Assembly: GCF_000372405.1 (NCBI RefSeq)
Contig: NZ_AQVC01000029.1
Coordinates: forward strand, 1 to 32,351
Direction: 5' to 3'
DNA: 32,351 nt
Origin: Porphyromonas somerae DSM 23386
GTDB lineage: Bacteria; Bacteroidota; Bacteroidia; Bacteroidales; Porphyromonadaceae
Part shown: positions 31,614 to 32,351 of the stretch, one piece after another
How the letters are laid out: every line of letters starts with the position of its first letter
Position numbering within the stretch: the stretch's first letter is position 1
Notes under the pieces: model-generated
Seen by the model: only the letters and a program-made list of their open reading frames with translations
Told to the model about the DNA's origin: nothing
The model's database searches: none
Program-made: the position numbers and the translations under genes

Positions 31614-31644
31614 TTTTTGTGTTGGGATATTATTGGTAACTTTG
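31614..31644 (+). promoter_or_regulatory. ssrA (tmRNA) promoter
   Basis: TTTTTG (31614-31619), a 17-bp spacer and TAACTTTG (31637-31644) lie 16 bp before the tmRNA 5' end. Together they fit the Bacteroidota promoter. Confidence 0.7.
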
Positions 31645-31659
31645 TAGTGTAATCCTAGC

Positions 31660-32064
31660 GGGGATGACTGGTTTTGACAGCATGTAGAGGTGATGCGTAA
31701 GCACGTAGTGCATCGTTGACTGGCACTTTAATCATAGTCCTCAAAGCTTTTTAAGTGGCGAAAATAATTCTTACGCTCTTGCAGCGTAACCGAAGTTTAG
31801 TAGGTTACTGCTCTTGCGCTTGAGCATAGGCTCGCGGCAAGACATCACTCCGATACCGTGATCTCGAGGTGGTCGGATATAGTGGTGCCGGAATATCGGG
31901 AAGGGTTGGTAGTGCGTCTTTCACTATCGACGACATTTTAGAGACTAAGCAAGTAGGAGGGTAGCTTTGGCCAAACCTATTTGCCGACAACCAAAGCAAA
32001 GCTAAACGTGTAGAAAGCGGATTAGTTCCGTGTTTGGACGAGGGTTCGAATCCCTCCATCTCCA
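31660..32064 (+). ncRNA. ssrA: Transfer-messenger RNA (tmRNA)
   Basis: Rescues stalled ribosomes in trans-translation. The 5' end GGGGATGACTGG pairs with ATCTCC at the 3' end (one G-U pair) to make the acceptor stem, and a T arm with GGTTCGAATCC precedes it. CCA is not encoded beyond the pairing region. The tag frame is 31757-31789, starting at a GGC resume codon and ending TAA, giving GENNSYALAA, with the ALAA degradation end recognised by ClpXP-type proteases. Start and end may be off by a base or two. Confidence 0.95.
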
Positions 32065-32066
32065 CT

Positions 32067-32108
32067 AAAAGAGACCGCTCAGAGCCTAATGGCTTTGAGC
32101 GGTCTCTT
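32067..32108 (+). terminator. ssrA terminator
   Basis: A stem of about 18 bp, AAGAGACCGCTCAGAGCC (32069-32086), pairs with GGCTTTGAGCGGTCTCTT (32091-32108) with one G-U pair, a 4-nt loop and trailing T-rich sequence. Confidence 0.88.
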
Positions 32109-32169
32109 CTTATTCTTTAGCTACACCGGGTAGTTACTATGCTGGTAATGATTCAAGAGATATAGGAGA

Positions 32170-32351
32170 TTATAGCTCATCTATCTCGTTGACGATCTCC
32201 TTCATGTCGCCTATTTCACAAGATGTGGAGATTAATCGATCGGTGAGGTAATCTAGGTCATAAGACAAGTTGTATGGTGAAGCATTACCTATTGTGGAAA
32301 AGGAATTAATGATATACTCATAATGGTGGTTGCGTACGACACCAAAATACC
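32170..32351 (-). CDS. Partial gene, fimbrillin-like C-terminus
   Basis: An open frame enters from the right edge and ends with TAA at 32172-32170, giving 59 C-terminal residues that start YFGVVRNHHYEYIINSF. The VVRNHxYE...I stretch followed by STIGNASP resembles the last strand of FimA/Mfa-type fimbrillins of Bacteroidota, where a 'VRNxxYxxxI' strand sits near the end. The further 35 residues (with LDYLTDRLISTSCEIG and an acidic end) are not part of that motif. It converges on the tmRNA gene. The reading frame is well supported by its length without stops and gene-like context; the family is tentative. Confidence 0.55.
   Translation of the reverse strand, partial: YFGVVRNHHYEYIINSFSTIGNASPYNLSYDLDYLTDRLISTSCEIGDMKEIVNEIDEL

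Noticed and set aside
31805-32065. 86-aa open frame on the minus strand starting MEMEGFEPSSKHG
   Set aside because: It is the antisense of the tmRNA. Such 'GFEPS'-type proteins are well-known false calls over tRNA-like 3' ends.

Overview
The window looks like a chromosomal segment from a Bacteroidota bacterium, most likely a Porphyromonas or close relative. The evidence is: several promoters of the TAnnTTTG (-7) type with weak Shine-Dalgarno signals; a tmRNA whose tag starts at a GGC (Gly) resume codon and reads GENNSYALAA; Bacteroidota-specific families (HU-CCDC81-like/LysM membrane protein, DUF5106-like lipoprotein, GH92 and GH95 enzymes); and carboxynorspermidine-route polyamine synthesis. 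Species cannot be fixed from the sequence alone.

Layout. 1-336: a 22-bp repeat array and the nspC promoter. 337-7223 (+): nspC, then ftsY, rimO, an HU-like/LysM membrane protein and a secreted GH92 mannosidase; the last four genes are joined by 1-4 nt overlaps. 7351-12373 (+): a complete [FeFe]-hydrogenase operon, hydA (group B-like), hydE, hydG, hydF, so the structural gene travels with all three H-cluster maturases. 12374-12640: a second repeat array between convergent units. 12641-16932 (-): typA, a two-domain glycosyltransferase and trmN6. 17222-18565 (+): gdhA with a clear terminator. 18566-19410: an 845-bp gene-free region with three different repeat structures, including a 253-bp nested palindrome. 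19411-21723 (-): a secreted GH95 fucosidase. 21995-25311 (+): an acetyl-CoA hydrolase/CoA-transferase family enzyme, a thioredoxin-like lipoprotein and rfbA. Then tRNA-Pro(TGG) with its own promoter and terminator. 25608-28429 (-): a flavodoxin-fold quinone reductase, an amidinotransferase-family enzyme and radA. 28528-28953 (+): a START-like protein. 28956-31240 (-): hemG, a DUF2007-like membrane protein and cobO. 31241-31659: a fourth repeat array. 31660-32064 (+): tmRNA. 32170-32351 (-): the 3' end of a gene whose product resembles a fimbrillin C-terminus.

How the genes fit together. Glutamate dehydrogenase, the CoA-transferase and the [FeFe]-hydrogenase suit an anaerobe that ferments amino acids to short-chain acids and handles reducing power as H2. 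The GH92 and GH95 enzymes suit trimming of mannose and fucose from host glycans, although neither sits beside SusC/SusD genes here. No complete novel defence or mobile system was recognised. The least explained material is the intergenic DNA: four loci carry a 22-bp repeat array with one shared plan (direct units closed by an inverted unit), three of them also carry an 18-bp motif, two carry an AT-rich repeat, and one adjoins the nested palindrome.
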